Origin: Pseudomonadota bacterium
GTDB lineage: Bacteria; Pseudomonadota; Alphaproteobacteria; Rhodobacterales; Rhodobacteraceae
Reading direction: 5' to 3'
DNA length: 64,000 nucleotides
Assembly (NCBI GenBank): GCA_020161655.1
Contig: JAIUPC010000019.1
Location: 186,001 to 250,000, forward strand
Notes under the pieces: model-generated
What the model was told of the DNA's origin: nothing
Seen by the model: the letters and a program-made list of their open reading frames with translations, nothing else
Database searches by the model: none
Program-made: the position numbers and the translations under genes
Part shown: positions 57,130 through 64,000 of the stretch, piece by piece
Numbering within the stretch: the first letter of the stretch is position 1
Layout: each line of letters starts with the position of its first letter

Positions 57130-57861
57130 TCAGCCACCCACGCGGGTATAGGTGCCGCTGCCGGCAAGAATGCCGCGGAAGCCGCCGGGTTCGTCCAGAG
57201 AGAAGACGATGATCGGCAGGTTGTTGTCGCGGGCAAGCGCGATTGCCGAGGCATCCATAACGCCGAGGTGCTTTTGCAGCACCTCGTCATAGCTCACCGT
57301 GTCGTAGCGCTTGGCGTCGGGGAACTTCTTGGGGTCCTTGTCATAGACCCCGTCGACCTTGGTGCCCTTGAAGATCGCCTCGCAGCCCATTTCGTTGGCG
57401 CGGAGCGTCGCGGCGGTGTCGGTGGTAAAATAGGGGTTCCCGGTACCGGCGGCGAAGATGCAGACGCGTTTCTTCTCAAGGTGGCGCACCGCGCGGCGGC
57501 GAATATAGGGTTCGCAGACCGTGTCCATCGGGATGGCCGAGATGACGCGGGTATGAATACCCTGCGCCTCAAGCGCTGCCTGCATGGCGAGCGCGTTCAT
57601 CACCGTGGCCAGCATCCCCATGTAATCGGCCGTCGCCCGTTCCATCCCCTGAGCCGAGCCTTGCAGGCCCCGGAAGATGTTGCCGCCGCCGATCACCATG
57701 CAGATCTCGACGCCGAGGTCATGGACCGTCTTCACCTCGGCGGCGATACGGCTGACGGTTGGCGGATGCAGGCCGTAGCCCTGATCGCCCATCAGCGCCT
57801 CGCCCGAAATCTTCAGGAGAACGCGTTTGTACTTGACCTGTGGTCCATCCGGCCCGCTCAT
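57130..57861 (-). CDS. pyrH: Uridylate kinase
   Basis: Phosphorylates UMP to UDP. From ATG 57861 the protein has 243 residues with [12 protein letters not shown] at the N-terminus, [11 protein letters not shown], and [16 protein letters not shown]. The frame stays open far upstream on this strand, but those residues are antisense to miaA and the AraC gene and not PyrH-like. Gene order with frr and uppS is the conserved one. Confidence 0.96.
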   Translation of the reverse strand: MSGPDGPQVKYKRVLLKISGEALMGDQGYGLHPPTVSRIAAEVKTVHDLGVEICMVIGGGNIFRGLQGSAQGMERATADYMGMLATVMNALAMQAALEAQGIHTRVISAIPMDTVCEPYIRRRAVRHLEKKRVCIFAAGTGNPYFTTDTAATLRANEMGCEAIFKGTKVDGVYDKDPKKFPDAKRYDTVSYDEVLQKHLGVMDASAIALARDNNLPIIVFSLDEPGGFRGILAGSGTYTRVGG

Positions 57862-57999
57862 TGCCCGCTCCGCTTGCCGCATTGTTTGTTCGCGCGCAAA
57901 ATGAAGGAAATCCCCGCCGGGTACAACCAGATGGCTGAACGACAGGTCAAGGGCATGGCGGGGGCAGTCGAAACTGGATGAACCAAGGCGGGTAAGCTT

Positions 58000-58875
58000 C
58001 TGACACTTCTGGATGAACTGAGGCCGGACCTGCCGGTCCTGATCGCCGGGCCGACGGCCTCCGGCAAGTCGGCGCTGGCGCTTGAGATCGCGGCACGGCA
58101 GGGCGGGATCATCGTCAATGCCGACGCGCTTCAGGTCTGGCGCACATGGCGGATTCTCACTGCCCGACCGACGGAAGAGGAGGAAGCCCGCGCGCGGCAC
58201 CGGCTTTACGGCCAAGTGGCGCCCGGCAACGACTATTCGGTCGGCCACTGGCTCCGCGAGGTGGCGCCGCTGCTGGCCGGGCCGGAGCGGGTGATCATCG
58301 TCGGCGGCACCGGGCTTTACCTCACCGCGCTGACCGAGGGGCTGGCAGAAATCCCGCCGACCCCGCCAGAGGTCCGCGCCGAGGCCGACCGGCGCATGGC
58401 GACGGAGGGGCCGGCACCGATGCTGGCGGAGCTCGAGGCCGGGACGGCGGCCCGTATCGACCGGCTCAACCCCGCCCGCATCCAGCGCGCCTGGGAGGTG
58501 CAGCGCGCCACGGGCAGAGGCCTTGCCGCCTGGCAGGATGACACCGCAGCCCCGCTTTTGCCGCTCTCTCGCGCCCAGCCTTTGGTGCTGGTGCCGGACC
58601 GCGACTGGCTCGCCCGGCGCATCGACACGCGCTTTGACCGGATGCTTCAGGAAGGCGCACTTGATGAGGTGCGCCGGGTGCTCCCCTATTGGGACCCCGC
58701 CGCGCTTTGGGCCAGGGCGATCGGTGCGCCGGAACTGGTCTCGCATCTTCGCGGCGACATGGCGATCGATGCCGCGCGTGACGCAGCGCAGGCCGCCAGC
58801 CGGCAATATGCCAAGCGCCAGCGGACCTGGTTCCGCAGCCGGATGAAGGAGTGGCGCTGCGTCACCCTGCCCTGA
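58000..58875 (+). CDS. miaA: tRNA dimethylallyltransferase MiaA, with non-standard start
   Basis: Adds a dimethylallyl group to A37 of UNN-reading tRNAs. The P-loop [10 protein letters not shown] lies about 20 residues in, followed by [21 protein letters not shown] and [14 protein letters not shown], so the domain is complete. In this frame an in-frame TGA lies at 57979, and no ATG, GTG or TTG occurs before the P-loop. The first plausible codon is CTG 58000, with AAGGCGGG shortly upstream, giving 291 residues, the usual length. An ATG at 57978 would reach the gene only with a one-base frameshift. The 3' part alone could start at GTG 58216, but this would remove the P-loop. Confidence 0.88.
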   Translation: MTLLDELRPDLPVLIAGPTASGKSALALEIAARQGGIIVNADALQVWRTWRILTARPTEEEEARARHRLYGQVAPGNDYSVGHWLREVAPLLAGPERVIIVGGTGLYLTALTEGLAEIPPTPPEVRAEADRRMATEGPAPMLAELEAGTAARIDRLNPARIQRAWEVQRATGRGLAAWQDDTAAPLLPLSRAQPLVLVPDRDWLARRIDTRFDRMLQEGALDEVRRVLPYWDPAALWARAIGAPELVSHLRGDMAIDAARDAAQAASRQYAKRQRTWFRSRMKEWRCVTLP

Positions 58876-58968
58876 CGCCACCGCAACTTTTCCCTTTGTT
58901 TGCCGGACGTTTGCGCCTAATGTTCCCAGCGCACGCGCAGATACCGGGCGCCGGACGACCGGCAAGAA

Positions 58969-59865
58969 TTGGGGATACGGGACTTGAAGCTGTTTTCCGG
59001 GACGCCGCTGGCGCAGTTCTCCGACCAGCCAGAGAAGAAGCCGCGTGCGTCGCGGCGGATCGAGGCGCTGCCCGAAGCGCCGGAAACAACGCCCGTCCGC
59101 ATCATCCCGATCCCGCGCCTCGCCGCCGGCGGCCGCTGGCGGATCGAGGCGATGCGCTCGCTCTCTGAACCCCTGCTCTTGTGGTTCACCCGCGGTCAGG
59201 GGCGCATCACCGTAGGCGGCGTCACCCGCGGTTTCGGCGCCCATAACGCGATCTTCATTCCGGCAGGCTGCATGCACGGCTTCGAGATGGGGGCGCAGAG
59301 CTTTGGCACCGCCGTCTTCTTCGGGCGCGGCACCACGCTCGACCTGCCGACCGAGCCGCAGCACATGCGCATCCGCGATGTCGCCCCGCAGGCCGAACTT
59401 TCCGCCCTGATCGACAACGTCCAGAAAGAGCTTGAAAGCGGCAAGCCCGGCGCCGAACGCGCAGCGCGGCATCATCTTGGCCTGCTGGGTGTCTGGCTGG
59501 AACGCAATGTCGCCCAGTTGGGCGAGGACGGGCGCAGGCCCGACGCGGCCCGGCGCCTTGCCCGCCGTTATGCGGCGCTCCTGGAACGAGATTTCAAGAC
59601 CGGCAAGGGCGTTGCCGATTATGCGCGCGAGTTGGGCGTCACGCCCACGCACCTGACCCGCGTCTGCAACCAGACCTGCGGCCGCTCCGCCTCGGACCTT
59701 CTGCACGACCGGCTGATCTTCGAGGCGCGGCTTCTGCTCAGCGAAACCCGCCTGCCCGTCGCGCGCGTGTCGGAGGCCTTGGGATTCACTTCCGCCGCCT
59801 ATTTCACCCGCGCCTTCCAGCACCGGACCGGCAAGACCCCGTCGGCGTTCCGCCGACAGGGCTGA
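58969..59865 (+). CDS. AraC-family transcriptional regulator
   Basis: A regulator of about 298 residues. An N-terminal cupin-like sensing region (about 55-125) contains [17 protein letters not shown] and a His/Gly-rich [13 protein letters not shown] patch. The C-terminal 100 residues form the double helix-turn-helix, with [21 protein letters not shown] and the AraC signature [32 protein letters not shown]. Start codons are TTG 58969 or TTG 58984; neither has an excellent ribosome binding site. Targets unknown; the peptide ABC operon begins 175 bp downstream. Confidence 0.88.
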   Translation: MGIRDLKLFSGTPLAQFSDQPEKKPRASRRIEALPEAPETTPVRIIPIPRLAAGGRWRIEAMRSLSEPLLLWFTRGQGRITVGGVTRGFGAHNAIFIPAGCMHGFEMGAQSFGTAVFFGRGTTLDLPTEPQHMRIRDVAPQAELSALIDNVQKELESGKPGAERAARHHLGLLGVWLERNVAQLGEDGRRPDAARRLARRYAALLERDFKTGKGVADYARELGVTPTHLTRVCNQTCGRSASDLLHDRLIFEARLLLSETRLPVARVSEALGFTSAAYFTRAFQHRTGKTPSAFRRQG

Positions 59866-59924
59866 TCGCGCCCCCCTTCGCCGCAACTTGACGCAAAAAC
59901 GACAAGATGTGCCGCCTACAGGCA

Positions 59925-60002
59925 TTGACGCTGCGGCAAAAAGCGGGCGCTATAAGGCCTTGGGGACGCGCTCCATGATGTGAAACGCCGGATCAACCGG
60001 CG
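59925..60002 (+). promoter_or_regulatory. Probable promoter and leader of the peptide ABC operon
   Basis: TTGACG (59925-59930) and GCTATA (59949-59954) with an 18-bp spacer form a reasonable sigma-70 promoter. A second TTGACG is at 59888-59893. A small leader hairpin CGCCGG/CCGGCG occupies 59986-60002, shortly before the ribosome binding site of the next gene. Confidence 0.4.
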
Positions 60003-60040
60003 ATCCAAGGGGCCGCTTCTGCTCGCAGGGAGAAAAGCGA

Positions 60041-61675
60041 ATGACTGGAAATCTCACACCGAAGAAACTGCACCCCGCCGCGCTTGCCTACGCGCAGGAA
60101 GTCACCGCCGGCACCATGGACCGGCGCGAATTCCTGACCCGCGCCACGGCGCTTGGCGTCTCGGCGGCCGGCGCTTACGGCCTTCTCGGCATCAAGGCTC
60201 CGGCTGTTGCGCAAGAGGCCAAGGCCGGCGGCGTGATCCGCATGGCAATGGAAGTGAAGGGCACCAAGGACCCGCGTCTGGCCGACTGGCCGCAGATCGC
60301 CAACATCTATCGCGGCTGGCTCGAATACCTGATCCAGTACAACAGTGATGGCACCTTCGAAGGCCGCCTCCTCGAAAGCTGGGAAGCGAATGCCGACGCC
60401 ACCGAATACACGCTGAAGGTCCGCCAGGGCGTGACCTGGAACAACGGCGACCCCTTCACAGCCGATGACGTGGTGCGCAACTTCGCCCGCTGGACCGATG
60501 GCAATGTCGAAGGCAACGCCATGGCCTCGCGCTTCCCCGGCCTCGTGGATGAGGCGACCAAGACGATGCGCGAAGGCGCGGTGACCAAGGTCGACGATTC
60601 CACCGTGAAGCTCAGCCTCAGCATCTCGGACATCGCCGTGGTGCCGAACCTCGCCGACTATCCTTCGGCAGTCGTGCATTCCTCGTTCAAGGACGGCGAC
60701 GATCCTTCGGCCAATCCGATCGGCACCGGCCCCTATATCCCGCAGGAAGTGTCCGTCGGTCAGCGCGTCGTTCTGGTGCGTGCGCCGAACCACACCTGGT
60801 GGGGCGGCACCTCGCCCCTGGATGAGATCCACTACATCGACTTCGGCACCGATCCGGCGGCGATGGTCGCGCTCTTTTCCTCGGACGAGGTCGATGCCAA
60901 CTACGAATCGGTGGGCGAATTCATCGACATCCTCGACGGGATGGGCCTGACCAAGGAAGAGGCCGACACCGCCTCGACCATCGTGGTGCGGATGAACTCC
61001 AGCAGCGACCTTTACAAGGACAAGGCCGTGCGTCAGGCGATCCAGCTTGCGGTCGATCCAGCCGTGGTGCTTGAGCTTGGCTACAACAACCTCGGCAAGA
61101 CCGGCGAGAACCACCACTGCTTCCCGATCCACCCGGAGTATGCGGAGATCCCGAAGCAGACGATCAACCCGGCCGGCCTTCCGGCCGCGCTTGAGGCGGC
61201 GGGTCTCAAGGATACCGAGCTGGAAGTCATCTCGCTTGACGACGGCTGGGAATCGGCCACCACCGCCGCCGTTGTCGCTCAGATCCGCGATGCGGGCGCG
61301 ACCATCAAGCACACGGTCATGCCCGGCTCGACCTTCTGGAACGACTGGCAGAAGTACCCGTTCTCCTCCACGACCTGGAACCACCGCCCGCTCGCGGTGC
61401 AGAACATGTCGCTGGCCTATACCTCGACAGGGTCGTGGAACGAGACGGCGATGGCCAACCCGGAGTTCGACAAGCTGATGGCCGAAGCACTTGCCATCGC
61501 CGATGCCGAGAAACGGAAAGAGGTCAACGCCAAGCTGGAAGCGATCCTGCAGGACGAGGGTTACATCATCAACCCGTTCTCGCGCTCGCTCTTCCGTCAC
61601 CACAAGGAAGGCTTCGCCGGTCTCGCCCAGCATCCGGCGTTCGAGCATCACCATTACAAATGGTCGGTCGCCTGA
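60041..61675 (+). CDS. Peptide-type ABC transporter substrate-binding protein (Tat-exported)
   Basis: A 544-residue family 5 solute-binding protein (DppA/OppA group). The N-terminus carries a twin-arginine signal: DRREFL at 27-32, then a hydrophobic stretch and cleavage after APAVA (about 56). Mature-domain features include the family signature region LLESWEANADATEYTLKVRQGVTWNNGDPF and ADDVVRNFARW. Two permease genes follow. Ligands of this family range from peptides to nickel and opines, and nothing here fixes the choice. A perfect 10-bp stem-loop follows the stop. Confidence 0.9.
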   Translation: MTGNLTPKKLHPAALAYAQEVTAGTMDRREFLTRATALGVSAAGAYGLLGIKAPAVAQEAKAGGVIRMAMEVKGTKDPRLADWPQIANIYRGWLEYLIQYNSDGTFEGRLLESWEANADATEYTLKVRQGVTWNNGDPFTADDVVRNFARWTDGNVEGNAMASRFPGLVDEATKTMREGAVTKVDDSTVKLSLSISDIAVVPNLADYPSAVVHSSFKDGDDPSANPIGTGPYIPQEVSVGQRVVLVRAPNHTWWGGTSPLDEIHYIDFGTDPAAMVALFSSDEVDANYESVGEFIDILDGMGLTKEEADTASTIVVRMNSSSDLYKDKAVRQAIQLAVDPAVVLELGYNNLGKTGENHHCFPIHPEYAEIPKQTINPAGLPAALEAAGLKDTELEVISLDDGWESATTAAVVAQIRDAGATIKHTVMPGSTFWNDWQKYPFSSTTWNHRPLAVQNMSLAYTSTGSWNETAMANPEFDKLMAEALAIADAEKRKEVNAKLEAILQDEGYIINPFSRSLFRHHKEGFAGLAQHPAFEHHHYKWSVA

Positions 61676-61686
61676 CGGCCGCCGAA

Positions 61687-61712
61687 GGGACGCGCCGGTC
61701 ACGGCGCGTCCC
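61687..61712 (+). other. Stem-loop after the peptide-binding-protein gene
   Basis: GGGACGCGCC (61687-61696) pairs perfectly with GGCGCGTCCC (61703-61712) over a 6-nt loop, 12 bp past the stop codon. A T-run is lacking, so transcript protection or partial termination is likely. Confidence 0.7.
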
Positions 61713-61791
61713 GCTTCCACTCTCTCTCGGCTAGTCCGTCACCAGACCTGGCGCGCCACGGGCGCGAACCACACGGGGGATAGTACATTCC

Positions 61792-62880
61792 ATGTTGAAG
61801 TTTATCCTCCGCCGGTTGGGCGTGATGCTTCTCACCGCATTTGCGCTGACCTTCGTCGTGTTCTACCTGACCAACCTCGCGCCGAACCTTGAAAAGCTGG
61901 CGCGCAGTGAAGGTTCGGTGCGGATGACGGAAGAGGCCGTCACCGCCTGGATCGAACAGAACGGTCATTCCGGCCCGGTGCTGATGCGCTATGGCCAGTG
62001 GCTCGGCGTGGTGCCAGGCTGGACCTTTACCGACGAGAAGGGCGTGACCCGTGGCCGCTGCATCGCCCAGGACGGCGATGCTGCGCTGGCGCCGCGCTAC
62101 TGCGGCGTGCTTCAGGGCAACTGGGGCTATTCCACTGTCTTCAAGCAACCCGTCGGCCCGGCGCTTCTGGAGAAGCTCGGCGCGACCGGCTGGCTGATGC
62201 TCTGGGTGATGATCGTCATGGTGCCGGTCTCGCTTATCCTCGGCGTCCTTTCGGGGATGCGCGAGGGTTCGGCGATGGACCGGACGCTCTCGACCTTCGC
62301 CATCGTCTCGACCGCGACGCCGGAATATGTCTCGGGCGTCGTCCTCGTGGCGCTTTTCGCGACGGCCACGACCGGCCTTTCGCCGCTTCTGATCGACATG
62401 GGGCTGCTGGAACCGAAAAAGACGCTCTTTCTCGCCTCCTCGACCTCGGCGATGGACAACATCACCTTCTGGAACTTCACCCTGCCGGTGATGACCATCG
62501 CCCTTTACGGCATCGGCTACATCGCCCGCATGACCCGCGCCTCGATGACCGAGGTAATGACGCAGCAATACATCCGCACTGCCCGGCTCAAGGGAGTCAA
62601 CTTCCGCAGCGTGGTGATGAAGCACGCGCTGAGGAACGCGCTGATCGCGCCCTTCACCGTGATCATGCTGCAGTTCCCCTGGCTTCTGAACGGCGTCGTC
62701 ATCACCGAGACGCTCTTCAACTACAAGGGCTTCGGCTGGACGCTGGTGACGGCGGCAAGCAACAACGACATCCAGCTTCTGCTCGGCTGTTCGGTCGTCG
62801 CGGTGCTTGTCGTTCTCGTGACCCAGCTGATCTCCGACATCGGCTACGTCTATCTCAACCCGCGCATCCGGATTTCGTAA
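61792..62880 (+). CDS. Peptide-type ABC transporter permease (DppB-like)
   Basis: First membrane subunit, 362 residues with six predicted helices. It starts LKFILRRLGVMLLTAFALTFVVF, the standard DppB N-terminus. The ATPase-contact region is RTARLKGVNFRSVVMKHALRNALIAPFTV near residue 270. The first periplasmic loop has an unusual insert (about 72-105) with two cysteines, Cys90 and Cys104, that could form a disulfide. Confidence 0.9.
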   Translation: MLKFILRRLGVMLLTAFALTFVVFYLTNLAPNLEKLARSEGSVRMTEEAVTAWIEQNGHSGPVLMRYGQWLGVVPGWTFTDEKGVTRGRCIAQDGDAALAPRYCGVLQGNWGYSTVFKQPVGPALLEKLGATGWLMLWVMIVMVPVSLILGVLSGMREGSAMDRTLSTFAIVSTATPEYVSGVVLVALFATATTGLSPLLIDMGLLEPKKTLFLASSTSAMDNITFWNFTLPVMTIALYGIGYIARMTRASMTEVMTQQYIRTARLKGVNFRSVVMKHALRNALIAPFTVIMLQFPWLLNGVVITETLFNYKGFGWTLVTAASNNDIQLLLGCSVVAVLVVLVTQLISDIGYVYLNPRIRIS

Positions 62881-62893
62881 GGGGAGCTTTGCC

Positions 62894-64000
62894 ATGGAGC
62901 CGTTGACCTGGACTGGTTCGCTGTCCCTCCTGAACCCGGTGCTCGCCGCGCTGGCAGCCCTTCTCGTCCTCGCCATCCTCGCGCGGATCGCGCTGTCCTT
63001 CTTTGCGACCGAACCCGCCGTCGTGGTGAACCCGGACGGCACCGCAACAGCGCCGAACGGCCTCTGGTCGCTTTCGGTGACGGCGGGGAAATGGCTGTTC
63101 CTGTCCTTGGTCGGTGTCCTTGTCCTCTATATCGTCGGCGGCGTGGTGACGCCGCTCGGCAGCGGCGGCATCTTCGGCGCGGCGGCGAAGAAGTTCCTGC
63201 CGGTCTGGATCGCTCTCGTCGTCCTTTTCGCCGTCTCGCTGCGGTTCAAGCGCCGCCTCGGGCTTTACGGCAAGCTCTTCGACTCGACGATCGGCATGAT
63301 CGGCTTCGGTCTTGTGATGTTCTGGGTCTTCACCGCGATCTTCGCCGACATGATCGTCATGCATGACCCGCTCGGCCAGATCAGCCAGTTGAAGAACAAG
63401 GCGCCGGGCGTAGCCCTGCCCGACGGATCGGGCTGGTACATCTTCGGCGGCGACCATCTTGGCCGCGACGTCTTCAGCCGCATGATCAAGGGAAGCCAGG
63501 TCGTCATCCAGATCGCGCCCCTGGCCACGCTCTTCGCCTTCATGGTCGGCATCACGCTTGGCCTGCCCGCCGGTTACTATGGCGGCAAACTCGACTCAGG
63601 TCTGTCGTTCCTCGCCAACCTGATCCTCGCCTTCCCGGTGATCCTGCTCTTCTATCTCCTCGTCACGCCCGAGATCGTGACCACCGGCCTGCCGCAGTTC
63701 ATGGCGGTGGCGCTCTTTATCTTCCCGCTGGTCTTTCTCACCATCCTCCTGAATTCGCGCTATTACGTGCAGCCTCAGCGCCGCAACCTGATGGTGGCGG
63801 CGGTCCTTGGCATCGGCGGCTGGCTCTATCTCTCGCTCATCTCGACGCCCGGCACCGCCGTCTCGTTCTTCCCCGCTGCGATTGACCTCTTTGACGTACC
63901 TCCGAATATCCTCATCGTTTTCGTCTCGGTGGTCTTCGTGAACTCGCCCACGGTGTTCCGCATCGTCCGGGGCCTCACCCTCGACATCAAGACGCGCGAC
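62894..64000 (+). CDS. Peptide-type ABC transporter permease (DppC-like), partial
   Basis: Second membrane subunit, beginning at ATG 62894 after GGGGAGC. The 369 codons present run off the right end of the window. A family core is visible: GGDHLGRDVFSRMIKGSQVV followed by LGLPAGYYGGKLDSGLSF and, near the edge, SPTVFRIVRG, the ATPase-contact loop start. It is larger than usual: about 130 residues with three or four extra helices precede the core, and a segment of about 70 residues with another helix separates LAFPVILLFYLLV from the contact loop. Confidence 0.88.
   Translation, partial: MEPLTWTGSLSLLNPVLAALAALLVLAILARIALSFFATEPAVVVNPDGTATAPNGLWSLSVTAGKWLFLSLVGVLVLYIVGGVVTPLGSGGIFGAAAKKFLPVWIALVVLFAVSLRFKRRLGLYGKLFDSTIGMIGFGLVMFWVFTAIFADMIVMHDPLGQISQLKNKAPGVALPDGSGWYIFGGDHLGRDVFSRMIKGSQVVIQIAPLATLFAFMVGITLGLPAGYYGGKLDSGLSFLANLILAFPVILLFYLLVTPEIVTTGLPQFMAVALFIFPLVFLTILLNSRYYVQPQRRNLMVAAVLGIGGWLYLSLISTPGTAVSFFPAAIDLFDVPPNILIVFVSVVFVNSPTVFRIVRGLTLDIKTRD

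Noticed and set aside
57862-59925. Upstream extension of the pyrH frame, giving a 931-residue protein
   Set aside because: Residues before ATG 57861 are antisense to miaA and the AraC gene; UMP kinases are about 240 residues.
59993-61720. Minus-strand open frame of about 575 codons
   Set aside because: It mirrors the peptide-binding protein gene, which has a Tat signal and family signature; high GC content keeps the opposite strand open.

Overview
The window is GC-rich, densely coded chromosomal DNA from an alphaproteobacterium, most likely of the Rhodobacterales (Rhodobacter/Paracoccus-like). The evidence is a ctrA gene next to a SciP (DUF1153) gene, a SmoEFGK-MtlK polyol system, a LpxI (DUF1009) lipid A enzyme, and the block pyrH-frr-uppS-cdsA-dxr-rseP-bamA-skp-fabZ-lpxA-lpxI-lpxB. 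No rRNA, tRNA, CRISPR array, insertion sequence or prophage was recognised. Both ends cut through genes: a class II glutamine amidotransferase at the left and an ABC permease at the right.

Positions 1-36000 are almost entirely carbohydrate catabolism. From the left: xylitol-type dehydrogenase plus xylulokinase (minus strand); a two-gene glycosyltransferase pair resembling GtrB/GtrII glucosylation systems; a LacI regulator divergent from a glucose/mannose-type ABC transporter whose operon ends in an aldose-epimerase-like protein and a D-lyxose/D-mannose isomerase; and then a run of minus-strand genes about 19 kb long. Read in transcription order, that run is a LacI regulator, an IolI-like isomerase, an inositol ABC transporter (SBP, permease, ATPase), iolG, iolC (fused to a DUF2090 aldolase-like half), iolD, iolE, a small membrane protein, iolB, a HAD phosphatase, a SorC-type regulator, the polyol transporter smoEFGK and mtlK. 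Inositol and polyols would be imported, oxidised to keto sugars and sent to central metabolism.

Divergent from the LacI regulator lies the most unusual module: a MocD-like di-iron oxygenase, a MocE-like Rieske ferredoxin and a divergent PanB-like protein, tightly packed. MocD/MocE are known from rhizopine (O-methyl-scyllo-inosamine) catabolism, so the module plausibly feeds methylated inositols into the neighbouring iol pathway. Its promoter region carries 10-bp-period TGACGA repeats, and the mocD ribosome binding site lies inside a strong predicted hairpin.

Positions 36000-59900 are mostly housekeeping: an esterase and an EamA exporter, a 40-aa membrane peptide gene with a clear terminator, recG-ligA, ctrA-sciP with a CtrA-box-like site between them, mnmA, a GH19-like hydrolase, and the envelope/lipid A/isoprenoid/translation block (lpxB back to pyrH), followed by miaA, which has no normal start codon, and an AraC regulator. 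The right end starts a peptide-type ABC transporter operon with a Tat-exported binding protein. A shared feature is that all four binding-protein-first ABC operons carry strong stem-loops between the binding-protein gene and the first permease gene.
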